NCBI GenBank assembly: GCA_024998625.1
Contig: JACOEL010000001.1
Coordinates: forward strand, 310,001 to 374,000
Origin: Nitrospira sp.
GTDB taxonomy: Bacteria; Nitrospirota; Nitrospiria; Nitrospirales; Nitrospiraceae
Direction of reading: 5' to 3'
Length of the DNA stretch: 64,000 bases
Shown piece by piece: positions 27,196 through 35,476 of the stretch. How positions within the stretch are numbered: the first letter of the stretch is position 1; the number at the start of each line of letters is the position of its first letter. Below the pieces are notes generated by a model. It was not told the DNA's origin, searched no databases, and saw only the letters and a list, made by a program, of their open reading frames with translations. Position numbers and translations under genes: made by a program.

Positions 27196-28836
27196 TTAGA
27201 AACGCCGCACAAGGCCAACATTCAAGCCGGCTTTTTGCACATCCGTGAAATCATTTGGATTGACGCCCAGAGTCAAATTAGTTTCGAATTTCACGCCGCG
27301 CCCGATATCGACCTGAAAATCCAAGGTCAACTCGCCCTGTCGTAGAAAGGTTAGGCCTTTGAAGAAAATCCCGGTGCCAAGCGCCAGCTTGTCAGCCATG
27401 TCAGGCTTGACTCCGGCAAAGCGGTAACTGTCCTTCAACACGTTCAAGCCCAGCGCGTAACGGCCCAGGGCATTTTGCAGGACGGCAGGTTCGTCGGGAT
27501 GCAGAATCGCGGCTTGATAGAGGTGATGTCCGTACTCGAGCAGATTGATGTCTACATCGAGTTTGAGCCTTTCCAAAAAAATGGGCAGATTGCGGAAAGC
27601 CGGTTCGTCCGTCTTTGGCTGGCGTTGGACTAAGCCGCCGTGCGCATCGCTCGCTTGAACCCTCGCCGTTGTCAGAACCGGTGTAGGATCGCGGTGTGCT
27701 GTAGCAGAATGCATGACGTTTACGGATTTACCGGTTTGCTGTACGACGTGAGCGAGTTCATGGGCTAAGAGTCGCTGCCCCGGGCGAGTATGGGGCGAAT
27801 ACTGTCCGGCGCCGAAGACCACATCCCGTCCCACCGTGTAGGCCAAGGCATTAACCGATCGCGCAGACTCCGCCGCCGTGGCATCGGCGTGGATACGGAC
27901 CTGGCTGAAATCGTGCCCGAAGCGCGACTCAAACAAACCGCGCGTCGCCCGATCCAGCGGGCGACCAGACGACGCCAACACGTTCTGCACCAACGGCGGC
28001 GCAGTGTCTGGAACGGCCGGACCTGAGGCCACCCGCCGCTGCACCATCGCCGATGGTGCGCCGGGAGGGTGCGACGCCGACGACTTGGCGCTTTTGCATT
28101 CCCGCTTGGTCAGCACCAGGAACCCATCCGGACAATGGTAGTCGTAAAAACAGAGCGGCGTCGCGGCGGGCGGCGTTTCGGTGACGAGCCGTCCCGGCCC
28201 CATGCCGACCACGATGTCCCTCGCGCGAACGATGACCCTGACCACGAGGCCGTCGCTGAAATGCACGAAGCAGCCGTAGTTCCCGTTGGCGATCGGCGGC
28301 TCGCAGGTGATTTTTTCCACCCTCGCCTGCGAAGTCGGCGTGATGTCGTGTTGCACGTACGTTTCGGCGGCCCGTTTGCTGATGCTCTCCGGATCGCCAC
28401 GCCAACTCGGGCAGCGGCTGCCACCTTCGTCGGTCACACCGTCTTTCGGAGCAGCCCCGTCGGAGGCCGGTTGCTCCCCGACCGGTGTCGATTCTTCCCC
28501 GGCGGCGCGGCTCAACAGGCCGTCCTCTCCGGAGAGACGCCGTTGCACCAGGGCACCGGACGATCTGATCGGAGAATCAGCCCCACCGGCCGGCATCCGC
28601 ATCACCTGCTCCGCCACCCGATCCGCCTCTTGCTCGTACGCATCGCCCGGTTCGTTGATGACCCGCTTCGCCTGCATCGCTCCACCAAGAAGCTTCTTGC
28701 TCTTGCATTCCTTACACTCTTCACTGAAGCCGGCCGACCCGCCACAGGCACAGGCTCGCTGCAGCATGCGTTCGCGGGTCGGCGTCACCGCAAAGCTTGG
28801 AATGCCTGCCTGTCCAAGATACAGTCCGGCTTTCAT
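27196..28836 (-). CDS. DUF4157 protein with metal-motif N-terminus and unknown C-terminal domain
   Basis: ATG at 28836 (MKAGLYLGQAGIP) follows AAGGGGCAGG. Residues 20-45 hold a C-x-C-G-G ... C-x2-C motif (RACACGGSAG, CKECKSKK) and EQEADRVAEQVMRMP, both shared with the next DUF4157 gene. An inserted region of about 150 residues with several cysteines comes next, then the DUF4157 core (VLASSGRPLDRATRGLFESRFGHDF ... HELAHVVQQ). The C-terminal 130 residues end in beta-like strands (LTLDFQVDIGRGVKFETNL, GLNVGLVRRF) and are not recognised. It lies in mid-operon between structural genes, where eCIS cargo is often encoded. Cargo function is inferred; a maturation role is an alternative. Confidence 0.75.
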   Translation of the reverse strand: MKAGLYLGQAGIPSFAVTPTRERMLQRACACGGSAGFSEECKECKSKKLLGGAMQAKRVINEPGDAYEQEADRVAEQVMRMPAGGADSPIRSSGALVQRRLSGEDGLLSRAAGEESTPVGEQPASDGAAPKDGVTDEGGSRCPSWRGDPESISKRAAETYVQHDITPTSQARVEKITCEPPIANGNYGCFVHFSDGLVVRVIVRARDIVVGMGPGRLVTETPPAATPLCFYDYHCPDGFLVLTKRECKSAKSSASHPPGAPSAMVQRRVASGPAVPDTAPPLVQNVLASSGRPLDRATRGLFESRFGHDFSQVRIHADATAAESARSVNALAYTVGRDVVFGAGQYSPHTRPGQRLLAHELAHVVQQTGKSVNVMHSATAHRDPTPVLTTARVQASDAHGGLVQRQPKTDEPAFRNLPIFLERLKLDVDINLLEYGHHLYQAAILHPDEPAVLQNALGRYALGLNVLKDSYRFAGVKPDMADKLALGTGIFFKGLTFLRQGELTLDFQVDIGRGVKFETNLTLGVNPNDFTDVQKAGLNVGLVRRF

Positions 28837-28876
28837 CCTGCCCCTTACCCCATAAGACATCCAAGCGCGGCGATCG

Positions 28877-29980
28877 TCACCCATAAAAACGCACAGCCTT
28901 TCCGTAGACGGCACCCTCGAGCTGGTAGAGGTCATGCGCGATCAGAGGGCCCTGACCAAGCTTACTGGTGAAAGGAACCGTACCGCATGTTTCTGCGCCA
29001 GCCGTGAGCGCCGCATGTACCGGAATCGTCCCCTTGGCAAAGAGGGCCACGAGGGTATTCGAATCCGGTGCGGTTTGCGGATAGAGGTCATGGGTCTGCG
29101 CATAAAACGCATCAAAGTCGGCGAACGACGGCTTGCCATCCCCATTGCCGTACAGGTTATCGATCTGGGGCACAGGATCGAGCCACTGCGTCTTGTCGGA
29201 AACGGACCAGGCAAAACAGTTATATGTCGGCGTGGAGGGTTCGATGACACACCAATCCCCCGACACGAGCCCAGGAAATGCCTGACTCACACCGGCCTCC
29301 CGCGGGTCCGTCGGATCCGGTTGCCGACCACCGAAACTCGCACAGTCACAGACCCGCATGATCGTGGACTGTTCACCTGCCTGCTGCACAACATGGCTCA
29401 ATTCATGCGCAAGCAGCCGATTCCCTTCACCTGTCCCCGGAGCAAACCGCCCGGTGCCAAAAGCAATGTGATGCCCAACCGTGTAGGCACGAGCGTTGAT
29501 GGACCGCGCGGATCTCTCAGCTCCTGCATCTGCATGCACTCGCACGTGCCCAAAATCATGCCCGAACCGCGGTTCGAAGAAGGCGCGCGTGGCTGAATCG
29601 AGCGGTTGTCCGGACGACGCGAGCACCTCCTGCACGATCGGCGGTGCATATTCGGCCATAGTCGCGGTCGAAGCACTCGCCTGACGCTGCACAAGGGGCC
29701 TATCCACCGTCTCGTTCAATTCTGCGGTCCCAGGCCGTTCCGGCATTTTCAGTACCTGCTCCGCCACCCGATCCGCCTCCTGCTCGAATTCGTCGCCCGG
29801 CTGGCTGACTGCCAATTTCGTCTGCAGCGGCTTGCCCAAGAATTTCTTCGTCTTGCACCCCTCACATTCTCCGGCGAGTCCCGCAGCTCCCCCACAGGCG
29901 CAGGCACGCTGAAGGAGGTACCCAGACGACGGACTACTCGCGGCGCGGCTGGTCGTTTGGAGCGTGGCCGTCTTGCTCAT
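28877..29980 (-). CDS. DUF4157 protein with papain-like (DUF7689-type) C-terminus, probable eCIS cargo
   Basis: The 367-residue protein has the cysteine motif RACACGG ... CEGCKTKK (residues 26-45), EQEADRVAEQVLKMP, and a full DUF4157 domain (115-200) with HELSH at 192-196. The C-terminal 160 residues carry YNCFAWSVSDKTQWLDP (Cys255), then IPVHAALTAGAE (His322), then TSKLGQGPLIAHDLYQLEGAVYG. The order Cys, His, SKLG, H-x-L-x-G-x-x-YG is that of a small papain-like/NlpC-like family, so a cysteine hydrolase or amidase is plausible. Its ATG overlaps the small upstream gene's stop (ATGA), so it is co-translated with structural genes. Confidence 0.8.
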   Translation of the reverse strand: MSKTATLQTTSRAASSPSSGYLLQRACACGGAAGLAGECEGCKTKKFLGKPLQTKLAVSQPGDEFEQEADRVAEQVLKMPERPGTAELNETVDRPLVQRQASASTATMAEYAPPIVQEVLASSGQPLDSATRAFFEPRFGHDFGHVRVHADAGAERSARSINARAYTVGHHIAFGTGRFAPGTGEGNRLLAHELSHVVQQAGEQSTIMRVCDCASFGGRQPDPTDPREAGVSQAFPGLVSGDWCVIEPSTPTYNCFAWSVSDKTQWLDPVPQIDNLYGNGDGKPSFADFDAFYAQTHDLYPQTAPDSNTLVALFAKGTIPVHAALTAGAETCGTVPFTSKLGQGPLIAHDLYQLEGAVYGKAVRFYG

Positions 29981-30231
29981 CGCATCAAGCCTTTACCAAT
30001 GCCGTCGGCGACATCTGTGCCGGTCTGGCGCGGGCTTGCCTCGCCGGGGATCGAGATCGCCTTCGTCCGAAGATGCGGAACATCGCCCAGGCTCGCGAGC
30101 CGCTCCGCCATGCCCGGTTCCGCGAACAACAGCGCCAGCTGCTCTTGCAGCCCCTGCGCGATCGCATGCCGGTCTTCATAGCGAAACCCCTTGAGCGCGA
30201 GCTGATCGATCTTCACGATGACGCGCCTCAT
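29977..30231 (-). CDS. Small eCIS-cluster protein of unknown function
   Basis: ATG at 30231 overlaps the ATPase stop (ATGA) and was preferred to the in-frame ATG at 30237. The 84 residues begin with a strand (RRVIVKIDQLALKGF), continue with an amphipathic helix (RHAIAQGLQEQLALLFAEPGMAERLASLG) and end in a flexible glycine-rich tail. Short proteins of this build often sit between the ATPase and DUF4157 genes of eCIS clusters. It may be a chaperone or loading factor for the following DUF4157 protein; this is an inference from gene order only. Confidence 0.65.
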   Translation of the reverse strand: MRRVIVKIDQLALKGFRYEDRHAIAQGLQEQLALLFAEPGMAERLASLGDVPHLRTKAISIPGEASPRQTGTDVADGIGKGLMR

Positions 30232-32159
30232 ACCCATCCCCTCGTTTCGGCATCCGACAACGGCCGGTCTCGTTTGGCCGCCTCGCTGTGCGCCGCCTGC
30301 AGCAGATGCCCCATGCGCACCGACTCTCCGGCATGCGCGGCGAGAAACGCCGCATTCAGGGCGATGTTTCTGATATTCCCACCGGCCATGTGCAGCTTGG
30401 CGAGCTTGGCATAGTCCAACCCGTCGGTGGGTGTGGCCGCGGGGAACATGCTGCGCCAGATGGCCTCCCGCTGCGAGGCATCGGGAAAGGGAAACTGGAT
30501 GACGAACCGTAGCCGGCGGTGAAAGGCCTGATCGAGCGCCGCCTTCATGTTGGTTGTGAGGATCGCCAGGCCGCGATAGGCCTCCATGCGCTGCAACAGG
30601 TAGCTCACCTCGATGTTGGCGTACCGATCGTGGCTGTCCTTTACCTCGCTGCGTTTGCCGAACAGCGCGTCGGCCTCGTCGAAGAGGAGAATCGCTCCGC
30701 TCTCATCCGCCGCATCGAACAGACGCCGCAAGTTGCGCTCGGTCTCGCCGATGTATTTGCTCACGACGGCCGAGAGGTCGATGCGGTAGAGATCCAGGTT
30801 GAGTTCGTTGGCCAACACTTCGGCGGCCATGGTCTTGCCGGTCCCGCTCTCCCCGGCAAACAGGGCCGTGATGCCCAGTCCTCTCGTGCCGCGATGGCCG
30901 AATCCCCAGTCCTGGTAGACGGTCAGCCGATGCCGTACCTGCGCGGCCATGGCTCGGAGCGTGGTAACTTGCGCCGGCGGCAAGACCAGCACCGCCCAAT
31001 CGGCAGTCGGGTCAATCCGTTGCGCCAACTCATCGAGTTTCAACCGGCCCGCCTTGCGGCAAGCCCGCCAGAGCAGTCCCTCCGGACGTTCCCCCCCGGC
31101 TAACCGTCGGCGCAGCTGCGCGCCGGTCTGCGCAATAGTCCCCGCGCTCAAACGGAACTGCCAGGCGACCCCATCCAGCGAACCATTGACGAAGGCCGCA
31201 TCCCCGCCCAGCGCCTGTTCCCAGAGGAGCCGTTGCTCGGCTGCCTGCGGACGATTCACCTCGGCCGAGATACCCGTCCGGTGAAACGTGGGCAACTCGG
31301 GACCCGTTACGAAGATGAGGCCGCCGAGTTGATCGATGAAGGTGCTCATCTGCTTTGGCACCTCACGCTCCGTGCATTCCACCACCAACGCCGCGTTGAG
31401 GAGCATGGTTTCCCGTTGCCACAAGACGGCGAGCGCTTCGATCTCCGACGGCGTGGCCGGCACCATCGATGCGGGCAGAACATAGAGTTGCAGGCCGAGA
31501 GCCGAGGCTACGGAGGTCGCCACGTCGCCCTGCCCCTCTAGATCGTCGCCGGTCAACAGAACCAGGCTCGACAGCGCCCCCTCTGTCTGGAGTGTGGACA
31601 GGACCGAGGCCGCTGTCTCTCGATGGGCCGTTGCCACCAATTCACCGGCCCGCCTCATTCGCAGCAGGGGCCGCAGGCGCGGATCGAGATAATTGACGCC
31701 AGCCAGATAATGCAGCACCCGTTCATCGATGCGCAGCCGGGCCTGCGTCAGGCCCTGACTTTCATCGAGTTCGATGAGGCGCCAGCGGCGCAGCGGTCCG
31801 ATCGGGGCCAGGGCACTCCAGTGCGGTTTCTCCAACGCAGCCAGGGCCAAGCCGAAGGTGACGGAAGGGCGATGGCTGCCACCCAGGGCGTCGCCGCAGA
31901 CCCGTGCCAATTCGGCGTTCATCTCGACTCCCGCGCAGAGCAACAAGAGATCTCGTTCGAATCGGCTCAAGCCGAACAGATGGGTCACCAGGTCGATCGC
32001 GGAATGGGACGCATGCTTGTCATCGATGTCGTTGATGGCCGACCTCCCGGCCTCCGCAGGTTCCCCGCCGGCGAGTCTAGTCTTCAACCGGTCGAATTCC
32101 TCGACCAAACAACGTTGGTTGTCTTCGACCCAGGTCTCGTATGCCGTTCGCTCGCTCAT
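30228..32159 (-). CDS. AAA+ ATPase of the eCIS (Afp15-like)
   Basis: The 643-residue protein has a long helical N-terminal region (1-360) and a C-terminal AAA+ domain: Walker A GESGTGKT (about 433-440), Walker B AILLFDEADALFG (about 489), sensor-1 LAILTTNM and arginine-finger region FHRRLRFVIQFPFPD. This is the conserved ATPase of eCIS clusters, essential for assembly in studied systems and different from the disassembly ATPase ClpV of type VI secretion. It is translationally coupled on both sides (ATGA at 32156-32159 and 30228-30231). Confidence 0.92.
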   Translation of the reverse strand: MSERTAYETWVEDNQRCLVEEFDRLKTRLAGGEPAEAGRSAINDIDDKHASHSAIDLVTHLFGLSRFERDLLLLCAGVEMNAELARVCGDALGGSHRPSVTFGLALAALEKPHWSALAPIGPLRRWRLIELDESQGLTQARLRIDERVLHYLAGVNYLDPRLRPLLRMRRAGELVATAHRETAASVLSTLQTEGALSSLVLLTGDDLEGQGDVATSVASALGLQLYVLPASMVPATPSEIEALAVLWQRETMLLNAALVVECTEREVPKQMSTFIDQLGGLIFVTGPELPTFHRTGISAEVNRPQAAEQRLLWEQALGGDAAFVNGSLDGVAWQFRLSAGTIAQTGAQLRRRLAGGERPEGLLWRACRKAGRLKLDELAQRIDPTADWAVLVLPPAQVTTLRAMAAQVRHRLTVYQDWGFGHRGTRGLGITALFAGESGTGKTMAAEVLANELNLDLYRIDLSAVVSKYIGETERNLRRLFDAADESGAILLFDEADALFGKRSEVKDSHDRYANIEVSYLLQRMEAYRGLAILTTNMKAALDQAFHRRLRFVIQFPFPDASQREAIWRSMFPAATPTDGLDYAKLAKLHMAGGNIRNIALNAAFLAAHAGESVRMGHLLQAAHSEAAKRDRPLSDAETRGWV

Positions 32160-33454
32160 GTGATCTTCACGCGGTAGTCGAAGAACGCCGGCGGCTGGGC
32201 CGCCAGGTCGATCAAGGGGCTGTCGATGCCGTCCACCCGCAGACGCGCGAGATGCTCGCCGACCGGCGCCTGCTCCACGACGAACGTGAAGGAGCTTGCA
32301 GGACCGGACCAGGCCTGAGGCAAAAGCTCTCGGTCGCCGAGCAATAAAGAGACCTGTTGCCCCGTCCGCACATCCGGCGCGCAGGTCACAGTCACGCTCG
32401 CATTTCCGCTCCCATCCCTGGCCACCGTCATGGGGAGGGCGGTGGTGATCTCGGGTCCGAGCACCAACCCCAAATGGTTGCTGATCCTCGGTTGACTCTC
32501 GGTCGGACGCAGCACCTTCACCGCAACGTGGTACGACCCCACGGGAAGCGCGGGGACCGCGATCTCCAGCAACGTGGGCGAGTCGCCCGCCAGCGCCGCA
32601 ACTTCCTGCATGACAGCCAAACGGTCATTCACAAAGACGACGGCGCGCCCGGTGCCATCCAAATGGTGTCCGGTCAATTCCACCGTCGCGCCCGGCACGG
32701 CAGTCGATTGCCCGTCCTTGGGCCGTACGGTCTGGATCGTGGGATAGGGCGGCAGGAGATCGGCCTGTACCGCCACACCCTGATCCCGTTTGGTCACCGG
32801 GTCGACCGGGCCACGGCTAAGCACCGGCAAGGTCGGCTTCGTCGGCTTGACCGATTCGATCAACACTACCGTCGCCACGTAGGCCGCGGTGGGTCGATAA
32901 TGGGATTGCACGGCCGTCCAGAGTTTGGACATCTCTTCGCTGCTCAAGGGGTCCGGCACGATCTTGATCTGTTCTACTTGATCGGCCAGCCCGCAGTCGG
33001 CCAAGGCCCTGAGCGCAGGCGGCAAATTGGTATCCACGGCGGGTGACGGATTCAACGCGGTGGTGATGGCTTTCCGATCCAGCACCGGCGTTTCATGCAG
33101 CAGCTGCATCGCATAGCCGAGCAGGATTTCACTCCCCAATTCCTCGGCGCTGTAGGCGCTCACCAGGTAATGGAGGTCCAAGGCCAGCGGCGGATTGCTG
33201 AGCCGTTGCGTTCCCGATCCGTCGCGGGACGGCAAGGCATGGTTGCGCCACCCCTGGTTGAATGTGACCTGATGGAGAAACAGATTCAGTTGAGTGCTTT
33301 CGGTGCCGTTGACCGGCACGACACGATCCGGCGGCAAGGCGCTCACCGTCACGGTGCTGCCCAAGAGGCCGCTCACGTTGTGGTTGATCAAGCCGTCGTT
33401 GAGCAGGTCCCGAAGGACGGCCGTGACGCCTGCAATGGCCAATGCCGTGCTCAT
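32156..33454 (-). CDS. DUF4255 protein, tail-terminator-like (Afp16-like), with Ig-like domain
   Basis: ATG at 33454 overlaps the proline-rich gene's stop (ATGA); the 98 codons of open frame upstream are that gene in another frame. Residues 1-190 are DUF4255 (ALAIAGVTAVLRDLLNDGL, NLFLHQVTFNQGWRNH, LALDLHYLVSAYS), the family that caps the distal end of eCIS tubes. A second part contains YPTIQTVRPKDGQSTAVPGATVELTGHHL, an IPT/TIG immunoglobulin-like fold, and a final beta-rich domain. The 432-residue length is roughly twice a bare DUF4255 protein, so the Ig-like extension is an addition seen in some eCIS lineages. Confidence 0.87.
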   Translation of the reverse strand: MSTALAIAGVTAVLRDLLNDGLINHNVSGLLGSTVTVSALPPDRVVPVNGTESTQLNLFLHQVTFNQGWRNHALPSRDGSGTQRLSNPPLALDLHYLVSAYSAEELGSEILLGYAMQLLHETPVLDRKAITTALNPSPAVDTNLPPALRALADCGLADQVEQIKIVPDPLSSEEMSKLWTAVQSHYRPTAAYVATVVLIESVKPTKPTLPVLSRGPVDPVTKRDQGVAVQADLLPPYPTIQTVRPKDGQSTAVPGATVELTGHHLDGTGRAVVFVNDRLAVMQEVAALAGDSPTLLEIAVPALPVGSYHVAVKVLRPTESQPRISNHLGLVLGPEITTALPMTVARDGSGNASVTVTCAPDVRTGQQVSLLLGDRELLPQAWSGPASSFTFVVEQAPVGEHLARLRVDGIDSPLIDLAAQPPAFFDYRVKIT

Positions 33455-34203
33455 GCCCGCCCCCCATGGCGGCGCGCCAAATAGTCTTCCAATGACATGG
33501 ACGGTGGTCGCGAACCGGTTTTGCGCTTGGGGAAGGCCGGCGTCGACGGCGCCGTCACTTCGATACGTCCGATCGTGACCTGCACGAGAGGCTCCTCTTT
33601 CATCCGACCCACTAGTAACCGCTGTCCAGGCTGTTCGGCTGACCGCAGCGAGGGCGGCGCCAAGAGAGCAGGCGATGGCTGCCCGTGCGGGGACCGTACC
33701 AACGGTGGCGGAGGCGTCATGAGAGGACCCGCCACCACCTCTGTCCAACCAGGTCGTTCAGGACGGTTCTCTGCCGATCGACGGTTCGGTTCCGGCCCCG
33801 CAGGGGCCACAAGCAGTGAGCGGATACGGAGCGGAGGCTGCTGTTCGCTACTCGTGGCTTCGCTCCTGGCGGCGCGTCCTTCCGGCCTGGTTGCCGTGGG
33901 CGATGGCTCGGCCACGTGCGCCGGCAGGACGGGAGGAGCGGCCTCGCTTCGACCCACCGGAGTCTCTGCAGGCAACGGCGGATCGACGGCTGAGGTCGAC
34001 GGCGTGATGGGAGCAACGCGACTGAGCGCTTCGGGCGCCCACCTAAGCACCTCCACTGGAGCAGGCTCCGTCATCACTGGTTCATCAACGATCGAAAAAC
34101 CATGCGGACCCGATGCAGGGGCGAACATCGACCGGGGACGCGGTTGCACGGTGGGCAGGTTTCCGGTCTGCCGTTGAATAAGTCTGGTCAGGAAATCGCT
34201 CAT
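33451..34203 (-). CDS. Proline-rich, largely disordered eCIS-cluster protein
   Basis: The 250-residue protein starts FLTRLIQRQTGNLPTVQPR and ends EDYLARRHGGRA, short conserved-looking ends, with about 200 residues between that are rich in proline, alanine, glutamate and arginine and without predicted secondary structure; a short strand (LVQVTIGRIEVTAP) lies near residue 205. The terminal strand has the form found in small accessory proteins of eCIS clusters. It is coupled to both neighbours by ATGA overlaps. Possibly a linker or scaffold; it is not a convincing tape measure because it lacks long helices. Confidence 0.6.
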   Translation of the reverse strand: MSDFLTRLIQRQTGNLPTVQPRPRSMFAPASGPHGFSIVDEPVMTEPAPVEVLRWAPEALSRVAPITPSTSAVDPPLPAETPVGRSEAAPPVLPAHVAEPSPTATRPEGRAARSEATSSEQQPPLRIRSLLVAPAGPEPNRRSAENRPERPGWTEVVAGPLMTPPPPLVRSPHGQPSPALLAPPSLRSAEQPGQRLLVGRMKEEPLVQVTIGRIEVTAPSTPAFPKRKTGSRPPSMSLEDYLARRHGGRA

Positions 34204-34946
34204 GAGAGTGCCATCCCCACATAGAGACTGCGGCGCTGCTCACCCAAACGGAGAATCTCCCTTTCCGTCCAACCGTAGGTGCGGGCCAGGAGATCGACCT
34301 CCTGCAGCAGCCTCCGGCTGCGCGTCTGAATTTCGTGCCAGAGGAAACCGACCACATCGAACAGGCTCTGCCACTGTCGCCCGCAGACCTGACAGGAGAG
34401 ATCGATCAGGATCTCGGCCAACGGATCAACTTCATTCAATCCTACGGTCAGGACTTGCTGCACCTCATCCGTCCAGCCGGCTTCGTCCACCGGCCGGCCC
34501 GCCCCGCGCACGCAACGCGAGAGGATGAGACGGCGCGCCGCAGCCAGATCGGTCGCGGCGGCTGCGGCGACGAGATCCCGGCTGGTGGGTCCGCGCAGTT
34601 CCCAAGAGCGACCGCCTTGCTCCACGACCCTCCAACCTGGGCCGGAGTTCACCGCCGATGCCAGCAGTTCTTCGCAGGAGAGGTCGAACTCGAGACCATT
34701 GTGGCAATCCGGACATTCGGCGTAACTCTCGATCCGATCCCCGAAGGTGTCGCGGCGCAGTGCCAACAACCTCGCATCGCGCGCCCCCACCGACCAGTCG
34801 CAGAGGGATTCGAACGTCTCCTCAGGACAGGCGTGCTGCAATAGGAGCAAGGCCCGGTCGATCGGATGCCGGTTCACCCCCTGCTCCCACAGGTCGAGGA
34901 CAGCTGTGGAAGATAGGCCCTCATTTGGAGGCTGCGTCATCGTCAC
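34200..34946 (-). CDS. Zinc-binding baseplate protein (T4 baseplate protein family)
   Basis: A 248-residue helical protein with two CxxC pairs, CPDCH near residue 79 and CQVCGRQW near residue 186, which likely hold one zinc ion. The sequence around them (LWEQGVNRHPIDRALLLL; RDLVAAAAATDLAAARRLILSRCV; GLNEVDPLAEILIDLSC) corresponds to the T4-type baseplate protein family that recurs between the tube and DUF4255 genes of eCIS clusters. Start is GTG at 34946, overlapping the tube gene's stop (GTGA). Its structural position is not known to me. Confidence 0.75.
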   Translation of the reverse strand: MTMTQPPNEGLSSTAVLDLWEQGVNRHPIDRALLLLQHACPEETFESLCDWSVGARDARLLALRRDTFGDRIESYAECPDCHNGLEFDLSCEELLASAVNSGPGWRVVEQGGRSWELRGPTSRDLVAAAAATDLAAARRLILSRCVRGAGRPVDEAGWTDEVQQVLTVGLNEVDPLAEILIDLSCQVCGRQWQSLFDVVGFLWHEIQTRSRRLLQEVDLLARTYGWTEREILRLGEQRRSLYVGMALS

Positions 34947-35464
34947 GGCTCCGTAAAGGTCGGCTCAGACGGTTCCGTCACCTCGTAATCCCGTTCCCAG
35001 CCTTCGTTCTCAAGCTTCAGGGTCTGGATCGCCACGGCGTTCGCATTGGCATCCAGATCCGGCTGGGCCTGATATTCCGACACCCAACAGCGGAAAACCT
35101 TGTAGGCGATCGCCAGTTGCCCCGCCTCGTTGTACAACTCGATGATGATGTCTTTCCGGAAGTCCTTGAGCGACACTTCTGCACCCAACCCGGATCCAAA
35201 GTTCCAGACCTTGTTCGCCCATTGCTCGAAGGCGGTGTCGTGGGTCACCCCCCGCTCCAGCGTAATGGCTTCATACTTGGCACGGCCGGGGGACTTGCGG
35301 CTGGTGCTGGGATCGCCGCCCTCGCGATGCTCGACCACTTCGGTGGAGCGCTTCAACGAACCAACCTTGCTGACCCCCGCAACGTAGCGCCCATCCCATT
35401 TGACCCGAAACTTGAAGTTCTTGTAGGGATCGAACCGATGCGTGTTGACGGTAAACTGCGCCAT
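34943..35464 (-). CDS. eCIS inner tube protein (gp19-like, Afp1/Afp5-like)
   Basis: The 173-residue protein shows the tail-tube pattern: DPYKNFKFRVKWDGRYVAGVSKV, STEVVEHREGGDPST, YEAITLERGVTHDTAFEQW and a C-terminal LKLENEGWERDYEV. It polymerises into the rigid tube that is expelled on contraction. Only one tube gene is present, whereas antifeeding prophage has two. AGGAGG six bases before the ATG is a strong ribosome-binding site, as expected for a protein needed in many copies. Confidence 0.93.
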   Translation of the reverse strand: MAQFTVNTHRFDPYKNFKFRVKWDGRYVAGVSKVGSLKRSTEVVEHREGGDPSTSRKSPGRAKYEAITLERGVTHDTAFEQWANKVWNFGSGLGAEVSLKDFRKDIIIELYNEAGQLAIAYKVFRCWVSEYQAQPDLDANANAVAIQTLKLENEGWERDYEVTEPSEPTFTEP

Positions 35465-35476
35465 GTTTTCCTCCTA

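Noticed and set aside
33451-34203. Proline-rich protein as the tape measure
   Set aside because: It lacks long helices and has a disordered, proline-rich composition; retained only as a question in the tape-measure finding.
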